A stretch of DNA of 64,000 nt from Chrysemys picta bellii (lineage: Eukaryota > Chordata > Testudines > Emydidae): contig NC_088794.1 in NCBI RefSeq assembly GCF_011386835.1, positions 68,644,434-68,708,433 of the forward strand, given 5' to 3'. Below, one piece after another: positions 35,806-48,075 of this stretch; within the stretch, counting starts at the first letter, position 1, and each line of letters begins with the position of its first letter. The translations under genes and the position numbers were made by a program. The notes below the pieces were generated by a model. It had not been told where the DNA came from. It searched no databases and was given only the letters and a program-made list of their open reading frames with translations.

Positions 35806-36882
35806 TTACTTATATGAATGTGTATATTCATTTATGTATTTTTAAATATACTATTGCCCTGTAAAGCAGATGTAATCATCTAATGCCGGTACAGACCTCT
35901 GAAAATAGTTAATTGTCCAGCTACATTGAAAGAACAGGAGACACCTGATATGGTTTTAATCATGGCACAACTTTATTATTAGATGTATGGGACTACCTGG
36001 CAAATAAAAGTGTACAGTGCAGGTAACCCCATGTTCATTCAATAACTAGCTAGGGGGCTTCCACCCTTTTTCCATCCAGGTCCTCCAGACAACCCATTGC
36101 TGGAAACTTCCCACCTCACACGAGGGGTAAGGTGGACTATAAAGTGGGGCTATCTCCCTGCCGTACCATTCATAGGAGCCCTGTCCCCCACCCTTCTGTT
36201 CCTTTTAAAGTCCTTTACCAAGTCATATATCTGGTCACTGAATGCTTCCCTATGGAGTACCTGCACTGGACATCCACCCCACACTTACATAATGAGTTTC
36301 AATATATTGCCTAATTCCCTTCATTCTCACCATAACAAAGTCCTCCCTGAACCCACTGTGGGGAAGGCAACCCCCCCCCACTCCACCTAGGCCAAACTGG
36401 GAAAAATTTCTTCCCTGCACCCCTAAAAAGGAGCGGCTAGCACGATGCCCACCAGTAAGTCCTGACAAAACCTGGTATTTTGTCACCTCCAGGGGAGGGA
36501 GGAAGGATGCTGCTTTGCCTGCTCTGTGGAAAAAGGGCTTCTCTTGCCCAGCCTTGCCCTTTCTAACCCCTCTGCCATTCTGTTCCCAGTGGATAAGTCA
36601 CCCCCTTTTTGCAGCAAATTCTGACCTCTCTCTTCCTCCCCATCCATAAAAAGCACAGTTCTCTTTCCCTCAGCAAGCCAGACAACCGTCCCCCCTAATC
36701 CCAAACCTCCACTAAAAGGTTCAGTGTGGTCAATTTCAGTGAAATAATAAATAATTAGTGCACATTGTAAAACATAAAATACAATATAAAAGAAGCACAA
36801 GAACTGGTACTGTAGTAGAGCAGGATGTTGGAAACTTTTCTTCATTTCTATAACAAATATGTTCAATACCTTAATTGCATAA
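35806..36882. other. Intronic sequence, no gene seen
   Basis: Bases 36050-36730 are C-rich with open frames on both strands but no recognisable domain. This may be an unassigned repeat. Confidence 0.4.
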
Positions 36883-36890
36883 CTCATCAC

Positions 36891-37683
36891 TAAGGCTATG
36901 TTTTAATCATGGGTAGTTTTAGTAGAAGTCATGGACAGGTCATGGGCAGTAAAGAAAAATTCACGGCCCGTGACCTGTCTATGACTTGTACTATATACCC
37001 CTGACTTGGGTGCTCTGGGGCAGGTGGCGGCCCGGGAGTGCTGCAAGAGCGCTGGGGGAAGGGGGGTAGCTCGGGGCATTCCAGGTGCAGGGTGTGTGTG
37101 TGCAGCAGCGTGGACCCCTACTGCTGCTGTGGGGGAGAGAAGGGGAGGGGCCGGCGGGGTTAGTAGGCTCCCTGCACGGCTCCTGGAAGCAACCAGCATG
37201 TCTCTGCGGCCCCTACCTAGGCAGACATGTAGGTGTGGCCAGAGGGGCTCCGTGTGCTACCCCCGCCCTGAGCACCCACTCTGCAGCTTCCATTGGCCAG
37301 GAACCACAGCCAATGAGAGCTGTGGGGGTGGTGCCTGCAGGCGGAGACAGAGCGCACAGCCACCTAGCCATGCCTCTGCTTAGGAGACAAGGGAGGGACA
37401 TGTTGCCACTTCCAGGGAGCCCCTCCGAGGTAAGCACTGCACAGAGCCATCACCCCCTCCTGCATTCCAAGCCCAACCTGCGGTCTCAGCCCTGAGCCCC
37501 CTCCCACACCCAAACTCCTGCTGCTGCTAGGGGGAGGAGGGGTGTGGTGGCCCGAACCTGCCCCAGCAGTGGTCGGTGCAGCTGCCTGGGCCAGCCACAC
37601 TGGCCGCTGCAGAAGTGTCAGAGGTTCCAGAAAGTCACAGAATCCGTGACTTCCATGACCGCCCTGAGAGACTCTCAGCCTTA
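36891..37683. mobile_element. hAT-type non-autonomous element, 793 bp
   Basis: Begins TAAGGCTATG and ends CTCAGCCTTA, with identical CTCATCAC duplications (36883-36890 and 37684-37691). The left part holds an inner palindrome (GTCATGGACAGGTCATGGGC...GCCCGTGACCTGTCTATGAC). Bases 37006-37600 are strongly GC-rich. No transposase is present. The open frames in the GC-rich part do not resemble known proteins. Confidence 0.92.
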
Positions 37684-38139
37684 CTCATCACTATTGTTAA
37701 TCTTCTTCTTTCATATGGCTTTAAAATGTTAGGGGTCCAAACTAGGCTGACAATTGATTGCTTCAGGTGACACAGAGGTGGATGGCAGATATACCACCAA
37801 GATATGATCAAACTATGGAAAACCTCATCAACCAATATTCTAAATGAAGTCCATTTCCACAATCTCATATAGGACTGTCTCTCAGTCCCCATTTATGGAG
37901 AAGGTAGGTGCATCTGCCATGTGATGTGCAGATACCATTCCAAGTGGGCTATATTTTCCATCGGAGTGAAAAAATATTGGGTTCTTTGGCTGGATCCTTG
38001 ATGAGGTGTTTGTTTAGTGTCCATCTGCCTTCCTTGCCTTTGATCTTCAAGGGAAGACCCAAAGTTTTCAAGCTCTTGCACTGCAAGCCAAAAAGGTTCT
38101 CTAGATTATAGTCAGAGCGCTGGTATATTATTTAGGTTT

Positions 38140-38541
38140 TCACCTATTTATAAATCCTTGTTCCCTCAAATATGGGACTCCTGAAGGATTCTCATGTTGT
38201 GACAAATTTGAAGTGATTGGATGTGGGCCAGTATGGGAAGCCACAGATATGGTGCTAATTTTACGATGATCATACTGGTCCACATGAAGGTGGTAAGTTG
38301 ACAGTTGACAAGTGATGTGTTGAAGCTGTGTCCAGACCAGCAAGCAATATTCTGTGGTAGAGTAGACAAGGGCCAGTGAAGAAGTCTGAAGTGTTTTTCC
38401 ACTGGCTAGCCAGGTCATTCCTGCCAGTTTCTGGGTGAATGTTACATGAATCTTTATTTTGTCACGGATATTTTTCAGATGCTGGTGATGTGTGAGGATT
38501 TGGTCTAATGTCACACCATGATATTTTGGGGGTGGGATCAT
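38140..38541 (-). pseudogene. LINE RT C-terminal fragment
   Basis: A 133-codon open piece of the LINE above, covering the RT thumb region with YHGVTLDQ, LAGMTW and STTEYCLLVW. It has no intact palm domain and so no activity. Confidence 0.75.
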
Positions 38542-39088
38542 GTCTTATCTACTCAGCATGGAAGTCCATGTGCAGTTTCACCCTGGCCTTTTCATTGTTT
38601 AGATGAATTGCTGACACAACAGTCTTAGTGGGGTTTAGAGTTAGTCACGAATATAAGAAATATTTTTCATGTTTTTACTATCCTTAGTCAAGATTTGTTC
38701 TATGAAAGGTAAATCCTGTGCCTTTCTAGTCAGAGCAAGGTCATTAGCATAGACGGAATATCTATGAGGATATTTGAGGACGGTTGCTGGGATAGATAGC
38801 AAACAAGATCAGTGTTAGAATTAATCCCTGTGATAGGCCATCATTGACAGGGTGTGGCTGATTGGTCTGGTCACCAAGGAAAACATGAAATATATCACTG
38901 GTCAGAACTTTTTGGAATAATTTTATCATTACATTGCATGGGATAATTTTGCTAGCTTTCTGGAGTGGCCATCACTCCATACAGTGTCATAAGCGGTAGG
39001 TAAGTCTAAGAAAGCAGCCCCAAACTTGAGTTTTTCTGGAATCTTGCCTCATTGTGTATTGTTAAGGCTAATACTTGGTCGGTGCAGC

Positions 39089-39635
39089 CAGGGCCGGTGC
39101 AAGGAAGTTTCGCGCCCTAGGCGAAATTTCCACCTTGCGCCCCCCCCCCCCCCCCCCCGCGGCAGCTAACCCAGCCCCCCACCTGGGGAGCCCCCCCCTC
39201 ACAGCAGCTACCCCCCCCCGCAGCTAAACCCACCTGGGGAGCCCCCCCTCCTGCCCGGGGAAGACTCCCGCCATGGCAGCTAAGCCCGCCTGGGGAGCCC
39301 GCCCCAGCTCACCTTGGCTCTGCCTCCTCCGCTGAGCACGCCAGCACCGCTCTAATTCTCCTCCCCTCCCAGGCTTGCGGCGCCGATTGGAGGAGACTTA
39401 GAGCAGGGGTTGTGTGCTCAGTGGAGGAGGCAGAGTGGAGGTGATCTGGGGTGGGGAGTGGTTCCCCTATGCGCCCCCCCCGTTACTGCAGGCAGCCCTC
39501 CCCGCGTCCCCGTCCCCCCCGCCGCCCCAGCTCACCTCCACTCCACCTCCTCGCCTGAGCGGGCTTTTAGGTGCCCCCAACCACTAGGGGCCCTAGGTGG
39601 CTGCCTAGTTTGCCTAAATGGTTGCACCGGCCCTG
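39089..39635. mobile_element. hAT-type element, 547 bp, nested in the LINE
   Basis: Inverted ends CAGGGCCGGTGCAA are perfect for 14 bp, and the GGTGCAGC duplications (39081-39088 and 39636-39643) are identical. Removing the element leaves the LINE sequence continuous. The interior is C-rich, with a 20-C run at 39140-39159 and CACCTGGGGAGCCC repeated. Confidence 0.95.
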
Positions 39636-40370
39636 GGTGCAGCTGTGGTATGTCAGAAACCCACTTGTTCATCTGGTAACATTGCTTCAACAAGCAGCAT
39701 TATCCTGCGAGTAATATTCCTGCAGAGAAGTGATAAGGACAAGTACAATGAAGGATTGCTGGTTGGCCTCACGGATTTGGCAATGGAATGTACGATAGTC
39801 TTCTGCTAGATCCTAGGGACAAGTCCCAAAGAACGAATATTGGAGAACAGCGCTGCCAGCCATTTCCATTCCTTGGCACCAACTTTTTAAAGAAATTCTG
39901 GAAAGACACCATCAGGTCCTGCAGCTTTTTTGGCTTTTGTGAGTGAGAGGGCCTTACTTACCTCCTCAACAGTGAAGAGGAATGATGGGGGGAGGAATCA
40001 GGTAGTGAGCTGATTGATTGTCTGAGCTCTGTGAGCACTTTGCAATTAATAAGCTTCTCCCCTGGGGCTTTTGAGTTCATAAGAAGTGTTCTTGCAATCA
40101 CATTGGTTGAGACTTCAGGGTTTCAATATTTCACTGGATTTGCACCCCAGGCTTTATGGCTGAACTGAGTAAAGTCCAGAGCTTCAATCATCTTGATCCA
40201 TTTTTGATGGAGAGCTAACTTAAGTTACTCTATTTGGGCCACCAGTCATTTGGTGCATCTTTAATAATCTTTCTGTTCCTGATTTCCAGCATGTGTCCTT
40301 TTCAATGGCTGCGAGGTAGGATTTTTCTTGCAGCTATTTGAATGAGCTGGGTGAAACAATCTAAATATTT

Positions 40371-41829
40371 AGGCTTCGGTGGAATCATATCATGGTAGAA
40401 TCATCAAAATAATGGTAATTAAAATGTATAAAGTACCAAATACAGACTGGCCTTCTCCCCATGGCTTATCACCCGTTTGTATATGTTGTTGATTTCTATA
40501 GCAACCACATGATTCAGGGCTATGAAAGTAATGATACTGTGGCCAACACAGTTGAGGAATCAAACACATCGAGACACACATTGCCTTTTGGATCCAAAAG
40601 ACAAAGGCACTTTTCATTCTGCTCACTGGAACCGGAGACTGCAACCAGGATGTCTGTTTCCTCACCGAAGACTAATTTGGAATCCATCAGAATGCGTCTT
40701 GAACTATTCTTGGTAACTTTCCACAAAGTCAGCATTGACCAGTTATAATCCATATTAAGACGGAATTTCTCAAAATCATGTCATTGATTAATCCACGATG
40801 GAACTTTCAAAAGGCAAACTGGCCAGGATTTACTGCAACAATTGAGGCTGTTATTGTAAATAATTTAGAATAATAATGAAGCAAGGTACAATAGCAGTTT
40901 ATGCAGGATAGTAGTATATTTTGATTGAAAATGAAGGGCATCCTTTATAACGGAAGATGGTAGTGACAAAAGTATGAGGAGGAGGGAAAAGTGGCAGATG
41001 CCTGAAAGACTATTTACTAATAAATTAATTTATTTCCGCACCATTTGTTCTAACACATCTTTTTTATTGTTAATGCTGGAGCCATCTGAACATTTCCCAT
41101 TTGAATCTGAGCTCAGGGGAGTGTGACATGTTTAAGAGCTTTCCTTTCCTGCAACCTTTTCTTTGTTTTATCTTTTTAGACTGTGGTCCACATCCCACAC
41201 TGGTGAAATTCTTCATTGCTCCATTGACTTCAATGGGGCTAAGCCAATTTAAACCGGCTGAAGATCTGGCCGCATGTTCTTTGAAGCAAAGACTGCATCT
41301 TCCTCTGTGTTTGGAATGCATTTAGCAAATGGTAGATTGAATTTTGCAATCTAAACAATAAATAATAATTATAGGCTGGATTGTAACCTCCTGGAATACC
41401 AGGAGGTGTTTTCATTTAAGGAGGCAAAATGTCTCCTGGAGCACGGAGGGGCACTGATTCAGTGTGCTTGCTGCTACATTCCTTTTTACAGTGGAGCTCA
41501 CTACCCCATCTTGCTGACTGGCTTACCAGTTCTGATGACTATTGTATAGGAGGCAACATGCACCTGTGGGGGGTAGGGAGGGAACAGGGTCTGTAATTCT
41601 GCCTGGCTGTTACATGGGCCATGGAAAGGAGGAGGGAAGAGTCCCCTTGGCCTTTTTCCCACTGCACACCCATGTAAGGCCAAGCAGAATCTGGCCCTAA
41701 GCGATTCACACTGAACCACAATATTACAGGATCAGAAAGAAATGTCAGTTAAATGTGTACTAAGGTTGTAATCTGCATTAATTCCCGGTGCTGTGGACAA
41801 AGATATCATCATTAATTTAAAGAGTTTCT
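40371..41829. other. Intronic sequence with unassigned stretches
   Basis: Bases 40461-40753 are open on both strands without a recognisable domain. Bases 41190-41275 contain the palindrome-group sequence CCATTGACTTCAATGGGGCTAAG. Bases 41380-41705 may be an old repeat. Confidence 0.4.
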
Positions 41830-41985
41830 AGGGCAGAAGTAAACTGCTAGAATAAAATGTAGCTCAAGCTATAGAGACTCATGTGTTATGGTGAAATTAT
41901 ATGGCCTTTGCTATTCAAGCTGTCAGACTAGATGTTCATAATAGACCTTTCTGGCTTTAAAATCTATGTATATATAAAAATTAAT
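41830..41985 (+). mobile_element. CR1 3' end relic
   Basis: CTGTCAGACTAGATGTTCATAATAGACCTTTCTGGCTTTAAAATCTATG is a decayed CR1 3' end. Confidence 0.75.
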
Positions 41986-42224
41986 AGTTTGAACTGTCCA
42001 ATTTCACTGACAACAATATGTTACTTCAGTGTATTGTATTGCAGTCTATAAGGTTGTTAGCGGGTAGCCAAGCTGGTATTGATATTTCACTGTAGGCTAC
42101 TTTATGGTACACATTTGTTTAATAGTAGCTGTAGATATTTATTTGTGACTAAAGTATCAGGAGATGAGAGGTTAAATATGGTCACCATTATTTAAGAAAT
42201 GACTTGAAAATCTTACACAACACC

Positions 42225-42716
42225 AGACCTGAGTGAAAACCAGAATTTCTATTTCCCATATTTCAATATTTGTTTTTCATACCAAATTGGGACAAAATGT
42301 TGAAATAGCTAAACATTTTGCAGCACAAAGAATTTCAATTTGGAAATGTTAAAGCATTTTGTGTCGACATCTTTTCATTGAAACTAAATGTTTGACATTC
42401 CTGAATCAAAATGCGTCTGTCACAGTTTGTTGACCCAATATGAAATCTTTTGTTTCTGGTCAAGTTGAGATTAATCTCTGTCTGAACCACCACAGTGTGT
42501 TCTGGAAATTGTACTTCTGGGTCCCTTATGCTCTTATTCCTCTCTTTGTACTCTGCTTGCTGTCCAAACCACACCTCTCATGATGCATTGTAATCTTTCC
42601 ATGTGATTGAACCATCCTATCATGGGCCAACTCTATCACGAGTTTCACCAAATCCAATCTTTTCCTGCAGAAATTTTTAATTGTGATGAAAGATTCCAAT
42701 TTTTTGACCAGCCCTA
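42225..42716. repeat. A/T-rich DNA element with TTGACCAGCCCTA end
   Basis: Ends TTTTTTGACCAGCCCTA. The interior has T- and A-rich segments and a CTCATGATGCATTGTAATC stretch like that near 1313. The left end is uncertain. Confidence 0.45.
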
Positions 42717-43738
42717 TCCAACACCTAGTAGCCCAAGGACTACATTTACTTGCCAGGCTGAAATACACTGGCACTTCAAGCCAAGCCCCAGCCTGACCCA
42801 CAGATCATTGCAAGCCATTCTCTCCACTCAGCAACGTCATCATCCCCACTCTAATCTTCCACTGGTTGGGCATCACCTGTTGCTTGGTGGTGGCAGCTTT
42901 GAAGCTGTCATTCTGCACACTTAGCAAGAAACCATAAGGGCTATAGTAATTTTTTTTAAATGAAGGTTTAGGTTCTGCAAAAGCTGGAGGGACTTGTCTA
43001 GGGAAGATTACAGTACATTTTTCACTTAAAATGGCTAAAGCTGTAATTAGATGGACCAAGGGCTGTTTTAAGGACTAGGAAATCTCTGTCTCTGAATATC
43101 CCTATATTACAGGGAGAGTTCTAAGTATCGGTTTTGGAGAATAATGCCATTTACAGTGTGGGGTTCCCCATTTTTGGTGGTTTCCATCTTGGTTTAGTTT
43201 TTCTTTAATAATTCCTAAGGGGTAAATCCTGAACCCACTGAATTTAATGAGAGTTTTGCCTTTGACTTAAATAGGTTCACAATTTGGCCCTGATGTAGGA
43301 ACTTCCTATTTCTTCACTGTTCTGCTGATTTAACTCTCCCTAGCTTTCAGTGAATGTGGGCAGCTTCATGAACCAGGAGAGCCCCATCAACACACTGTTA
43401 TAAGCCGTTATACTTCTTTGACAAACAAATTTCAGAAGAAACTGAAGTATTTAGAGAAACTTACTGCTATGCTAGTGTTTTGATTTTGGCAACTACCATG
43501 ACAGGAAAAAGGAATTAGTCATAGGCTAATGAACATTCATTTATACAACACATTTTATGTTTGTAAAGCATCAGTCACACAGAATATCACAGAATGCTTC
43601 ATAGGCAATTACAATCTACCCAGACAAAACTATGTAGGTTACAATATGTCAGAGATCGCATTTGTAATGGCAGAAAGGCAAGGCTGAAAGAATTACAGAG
43701 GGAGAAGAGCCATGGTTCACAGAAGATGAGATCACAGA

Positions 43739-44156
43739 TAGAGCTGGATGGGAAACTATTTTTCTGTCCCAACCTGAATCAGGATGAAAAGTTAAAATCT
43801 TAAAACTTTCCCCAAATTGATAACCCACAATAAATTTTGGGTCAAGTCAATCAAAACATTTTGTTCCAATAATTTTAAAATGTTGTGTGTTGGTTTGTGA
43901 CTTTTTAGAAAAAAAAGCCTGTTTTTAGTATTAACTAAATTTTTCAAACAAAAAGCCTTTCAAACCAAAAAACAAAAATTTTCATTTTGAAAATGCTGAA
44001 ACATCCCATATTGACAATTTTAAAACTTTTCTTTCAAAATTTCTTTGAATCAGGAGAGTCATCAAAACTGACCCTTTCCCAAGAATCATTTCAGTTTTGA
44101 CAAATCAGAATTTTCCTAAGAAAAAATGTGTAGCTGGAAATTCCCAACAAGCTCTA
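43739..44156. repeat. A/T-rich DNA element, TAGAGCTGG ends
   Basis: TAGAGCTGGATGGGAAA at the left and TTCCCAACAAGCTCTA at the right are inverted. The interior has long complementary A- and T-rich blocks. No convincing flanking duplication, so it is old. Confidence 0.6.
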
Positions 44157-46059
44157 CTCATATATAAAGATGTCTAGACGTTTTTCATTGAATTATATTT
44201 TCAGTGAAAAAAGAGAAAAATAATCCAACTAAGATGTCTCTTTTATTGACCATTTCTAGTCTTTTATCCATGTGGCAGCATGTACTAGATTCCAGAAAGA
44301 GACTTTGCTGTAGATTGTAAAAAGGATCAGAAACTACTAAGGGTAAACCTATACGCTTTTTTAGGGTTGCACTGTGGCTGCCAGCAGTCCTCGGGGGTTG
44401 TTCTATCAACTGGGAGCCCCTGAGTATAAAGCCATGGCCCTTATCTCCTGGCCGTGAACAGAATAAAGTCACTACAGGATCAGGGCCAGGTATGTTTAAG
44501 TGCTTGGCAAGCTATCCCAGATCATTTAGTAATGACAAAAATAAATGTTCATTAATTTTGTAATTGTGTTGGTCATGAAGATTACTTAACAAGAAATCTT
44601 CTATTTCCACACAGCTAATTCAGGATGAGGTTTCATGGTGGGATTTTGTTTTTGTGTCTTTCATGAGCCTTTGGAGGCCAGTTTTTCCAGTCATAGGAGG
44701 TTAGCTTCAGTCAGACTGTTTAAATTGGTTCCTCATAAAAGTCAAACTTTTAGTTTTTGCTAGATTTCAAATGTAAAATCAGAGATGAAGTTCTATTAAG
44801 CTCTTGAGAGTTGCCAGGACTTCATGTTAGGCCAGCAGATTGTTTCTCAAATCATTCAAGACAAAAGCTAATTGAATTCCTTCGGTGTTGATGTCCAAGG
44901 CATTGTGGATTTTTTTTTAAATGGCTGATGATTCAAAACATTTCCATTAAATTATTAGAAGATGTAAAGACTGTGGTTGTGTTTTAAAGGTCAAACTGCC
45001 TGATTCATTGGAGGCAATTAATACTCTTTCCTAGTGGAAATTTTCTAAATTATATCTTTGTTTAGACAGATTCAAGACAGGAATACGTAACAGCAACTCT
45101 AATGTTCCTAGTTAGCCTCTTAGATGTGTTAAGTGAAACCTTATAACAGTTAATTAATAATATATGTTACATATAAGGGGACTACATTAATACTCATATA
45201 AATCATTAATGAATTCTTAGTAACAAAATTCCTTTGAGATTGTTTTTGGCAATTACATTCAGCTATGTAAGCCATTTAAAATTATAATTAAGACACTAAC
45301 TATATTTGTTCATATATTATAATATCATAAGATGGTGCTAGAAAAAAGCACTACTATAAACTTAAAATAGGCCCACTACCATAGAATATGCATAGACACA
45401 CATATTCCCTGTTGCTTTGCATTAGTTGCATTTTCATTATTCTTAGCAGCAAATGGAACAATAAAATACTTTGGGCAGTCTGTCTGGAACCACACATATG
45501 GGGATGTGTATGTGTATTTTTGTAAAAGACAGTGTATCCAAACTGTAAGACTTTAAAATTTAACAGAAATTTTTACCTTATATTGATTTTCCTATCCATT
45601 CCTATTGAACATGACTAATATTTTACACAAAGTAATAAAAAAAAGTCTGTCCAAAAAAAGTATGTCAGTTGCCATTTGACTAGTCATTATAAAAAGATTC
45701 TAAGTAATGCTGTTTGTCAAAGTAACATTTTAAAAAATGTGTGAAATATAGGTAAAGTGACCTCAGTTTCTCTCTGGTTGTATGGCGGAAGCAGGAGGCA
45801 TATTGTGGATGGAAGAAAATGTGGCCAGAGCCTCTAGAAGGCTATGGCAGATAGCAGAACTTAGAATAGCCAAGAAGTTCCTCTAAGTAACAGTGTGGAC
45901 TATTTTGGACCTCAGCTGCTTTTGAGGAGCCAAAGATTGCTTCAAGTGCTCTTTTCATGGCCTTAGTCTTGTGCTGAGCATAGCCTGGGCTGCACCCAAA
46001 GATCTGGATCCATACGAGATTAAACACACTAAACTTGTATAGTATTTTTTCATCTGCTG
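44157..46059. other. Intronic sequence, no gene seen
   Basis: AT-rich, no recognisable repeat or exon. The minus-strand open stretch 44472-44185 lacks domains. Confidence 0.5.
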
Positions 46060-46300
46060 TTCTCATAGTGCTTTGCAATAAATAAATAAATATAGCCTCA
46101 CAGCATCCTTGTGAAGTACATTAGTTAGATGCATGGTGTTGGGGCCTAGATACAGTGAAATAAGATACAGGTTAGAAATAAGTCCATTATTGCTGTAATA
46201 GACACAGTCCAGTTAAATGACTTCTCCAGAGTAAAGCTGTTAGTCAATCACAGTCAGGAAAAGAGACTGGGAATATCTGGCTCCCGGTCACCTCCTCACT
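46060..46300 (-). repeat. MIR-type SINE relic
   Basis: CTTTGCAATAAATAAATA...CATCCTTGTGAAGTA, then TTAAATGACTTCTCCAGAGTAAAGCTGTTAGTCAATCACAGTCAGG, then GGCTCCCGGTCACCTC follow the order of a minus-strand MIR, strongly decayed. Confidence 0.55.
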
Positions 46301-47604
46301 CCACTGACCACACTTCTCATTCTAGAGTGTCAAGTGAAGACAAGGATACAGGTGTGGAGTTCTCAGCTAGGTTGTATAATAGAAATACTGCCTATCTACA
46401 GTTTTACACAATAGTATATTAAGGCAAAGAATGACATTGAAGCAGAATAATGGGGTCAATCATAAAGCTGAAGAAGGGAGGTCAGAGAGTCAGCTTACCT
46501 TTTGAATTACAGGAAGTTATAAAGGTTATGACATTAAATATTCAAGAAAACTACAGTGTTTTAAGGATTTTGGTCAGGTGTTTTTCTTCCAAATTCAACT
46601 GGTTGCAGTTGGCTATAAAAACTATTTATCTATAAAGCTAATGTGCTAATAATGAAGATTCCTTTAAAACTAGCAATAAAACTAAACAGCTTCACCTTTT
46701 GGTTTAATGAATGCTGCTATTAAACATTTTCTAGCACATAAGGTCAGCTCACCAACTCTTCCTTAAAATTCATCACTAGGGCAAAAGAGCTACTCTTGTA
46801 TAAAGGAAGCTTTCTGAGGAAATGGAAGAGGCTTGTCTACATTGAAGTGACATCAAAAAACACAGATAAAAGAAGGGATTTAAGATATGGGAACAGCTAC
46901 AATGAGCTTTCAAATCATTCTCAAGAAAGACAAAAAAAAAAAAAAGCCCACAGCGCAGACTGGGCTAATGTGCAGTAGGGGATGATGATGATTTCTATAT
47001 AAAACACCAAGTTTTGACAGTAGTATTTATAAATACATTAGCAATCATCCTTTGCTGGAGCAAATGAAATGGCAGTGAAGCTCTTTTTTTCTGTCCCCAT
47101 TTCCATAACACTTACAAAGGAATTCTTTCTTCAGAACACAGAAAAATACACCCATAATCTGCACCTGTTACAAATCTAAATGACCCCTCCCCTTATCCTC
47201 TCCTGAAACAATCACATTAATTCTTGAACTCCTTCTGTAGGAGTAGTAGAGGATTTTTCAACCTACTTTAGGTCAAATTTTGTTCTTGAGTTACTCGGAG
47301 ATACCACTCCAAGTAATGCAGGGAGGTTGCACATGCGCCTTTAAGAGCAAAACTTGGCCTTTTAGGTAGAAATAATTGATGGAGCCAAACCAGAGGAGCC
47401 TGAATCTGGGGTCTTAATTTTGCCTTGGGTTAGTGCAGAAACATACTGTGAATGAAGTGTAGAAAAAAAGGACTGGAAGATGGAGTTTTTAGTCTCCAGG
47501 TTAAATGCTCCCAATCCTGAAATCTTTGTACAGGCAAAACTACCAGTGAAACACCGGGGAGTCTTGTCTGAGTAAGGACTTCAGGACTGGACTTTAAATG
47601 AGAG
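46301..47604. other. Intronic sequence, no gene seen
   Basis: Unique-looking; poly-A near 46931. Nothing can be supported. Confidence 0.5.
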
Positions 47605-48075
47605 ATTATTATTAAATATTTATATAGTGCCATCAGTTTTCCTGGTGCTTTGTAGAAATGAGACGATGCTACCTCTGGATTTAACCACTGGTGGCATTAC
47701 TAAAAGAAACGGTAAACACGTGACTGGCAGATCAGGACAAAGGACATAGTGTGAAAGTAAATGGAGCACAGAGCTAAGATGTAGGCAGTAGCAGAGCTAT
47801 GCAGTACCTTGAAAGTGAAGGTGGGGAGTTCAAATGTGACACACACAGAAGTGGGGAGCCATTACAAGGAAGTGATTCCGGCTGTGGTGGGAGTGGGTGG
47901 GGAAGAGGTGTTGGACATGGTCAAAGTAGGGTGAAAGAAAGTTGATTAGACTGTAAGTTCCTTTGGGCAGGGACTGTCTTCATTATGTATGTGCACAGTT
48001 CCTAGACCAATGGGGGCCCTGATCACTGACTCGGGCCTGTAAGTGCCACCACAATAAAAATATTTAAACAACAAC
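47605..48075 (+). repeat. Old MIR/L2-type repeat with tail
   Basis: Starts with TTATTATTAAATATTTATATAGTGCCATCAG and ends with GACTGTAAGTTCCTTTGGGCAGGGACTGTCTTCATTATGTATGTGCACAG plus A-rich sequence, the L2/MIR-type tail. The middle (GGGGAGCCATTACAAGGAAGTG, TGGACATGGTCAAAG) fits an old vertebrate L2-group repeat. Confidence 0.55.

Larger units (their letters stand above)
37700..40370 (-). mobile_element. Non-CR1 LINE with RT remains, interrupted
   Basis: The minus strand keeps a 5'-to-3' series of RT-LINE motifs: KKAAGPDGV-like (about 39900), DLALTRKAQDLPF in place of the YADD box (about 38740), PKYHGVTLDQILTHHQHL, QKLAGMTWLASGKTLQTSSL, ALVYSTTEYCLLVW (38541-38140), and a late HGRCTYLLHKWGLRDSP block (about 37910). 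These differ from the CR1 copies here and resemble a widespread animal LINE with a C-terminal LHKWGL...CDCG region. Clade not assigned. It is split by a hAT-type element at 39089-39635 and by many stops. Confidence 0.75.

Noticed and set aside
37006..37600. CpG-island promoter
   Set aside because: The GC-rich block sits inside a hAT-type element with intact ends and duplication, and no transcript start or exon is seen nearby.
40461..40753. Coding exon or 5' LINE coding, open on both strands
   Set aside because: No endonuclease motif, no known domain and no usable splice pair were seen.
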